A stretch of 64,000 nucleotides of DNA from positions 1,963,943-2,027,942 of the forward strand of contig CM022672.1 of the NCBI GenBank assembly GCA_012295275.1, given 5' to 3'. Source of the stretch: Chrysomallon squamiferum (taxonomy: Eukaryota > Mollusca > Gastropoda > Neomphalida > Peltospiridae). Shown here piece by piece: positions 63,366 through 64,000 of the stretch. Below the pieces are notes generated by a model. That model did no database searches, had not been told where the DNA came from, and worked only from the letters and a program-made list of their open reading frames with translations. The position numbers were made by a program, and so were the translations under genes. How positions within the stretch are numbered: position 1 is the first letter of the stretch; each line of letters starts with the position of its first letter.

Positions 63366-64000
63366 TGTTCATGATTTCAACATTAAATGTGTCAGCAATA
63401 CAATATAAATTCCTATTCTAAACTGGGCTCCACAACTTCCATAAAACCTAATGTATTTCTATTCTCATCTATGAGAAAGTGCACACAAAAGATAATAAAC
63501 ATACTTTTCAACATGCACATACATTTGCACACACACACATGTATCAAACTGATAATATTATCATAACCATAATAATTGGAGTTGTCAGAAATCTTTCCGT
63601 ATAAACCTTTACCTTGTTCTGTATCATTCTATCAAATATCCAATAAGTTGATGACAATCCTAATAGCCTTATCAGCCTAACCCAGGGTGACTCCTCCACT
63701 GAAGATAATTAAAGTGCCACTCACAATGTTTGTTTACACTGAGAGCCAACTAACTGGATTGTGGTCTGTTGCTCAGGGGTCAGGGCACTAATGGACGATA
63801 GAAGGATCTGTCCTCTTCAGCATGGCCTCCAGGCTATTTCCCATTCCACTCAGTGCTCTCTCTGAGACAGGTGTATAATGCACTGATAACGGCTGCTGTA
63901 TGTGGGAAGGCATATATAAACTACCTTACTGCTTTTCTAACTGTGAGATAGTGTGTGTGCATATGCGTGTGCATGTGTGCATGCATGTGTATGTGTGCCT
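63366..64000. other. LRP2BP intron 5, start
   Basis: A block at about 63640-63920 is GC-balanced and complex, unlike the surrounding intron, but has no recognised coding frame. A TG-rich tract begins near 63946 and runs to the window edge. Confidence 0.5.

Overview
The window is AT-rich, intron-rich eukaryotic DNA full of microsatellites, almost certainly from an animal. The encoded proteins are animal orthologues. Intron sizes, very long (GA)n/(TA)n/(CTAT)n tracts and tRNA-like SINE heads fit a mollusc or another lophotrochozoan. I cannot fix the class from the sequence alone. There is no sign of a prokaryotic, viral or organellar segment.

Two real protein-coding genes occupy the right 43% of the window. 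ARMH3 (C10orf76 family, a PI4KB/GBF1 partner at the Golgi) runs on the minus strand from 54837 to 36856. I could place 26 coding exons with consistent GT/AG splice sites and phases. They join into a complete 690-residue protein, essentially the vertebrate length. LRP2BP (a Sel1-repeat protein that binds the LRP2/megalin tail) lies head-to-head on the plus strand. It starts in an exon at 56960-57211 and continues through four more exons to 63129; its last exon or exons lie beyond the right edge. The first LRP2BP coding exon carries a one-base frame discrepancy between its start codon and the conserved Sel1-repeat frame. The two genes appear to share a compact bidirectional promoter near 55770-56076. 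It has ETS-like sites on the ARMH3 side and a 14-base motif matching the RFX X-box consensus on the LRP2BP side.

The left 36 kb has no gene I can recognise. A CpG-enriched stretch at about 16370-17960 looks like a promoter or first-exon region, and one weak minus-strand exon candidate sits in it. The rest is simple repeats, homopolymers and many old, diverged tandem arrays with units of about 30-150 bases. There is also a large foldback element at 3698-4222, a well-kept 53-base minisatellite at 23964-24335 with a bZIP-type palindrome in each unit, and an array at 32570-33570 in which TTTATGCAT-like cores recur about every 80-170 bases.

The introns hold further repeats. One dispersed element of about 120 bases is present twice in opposite orientation inside ARMH3. 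A 35-base near-exact copy of an ARMH3 exon/intron junction sits in another intron of the same gene.
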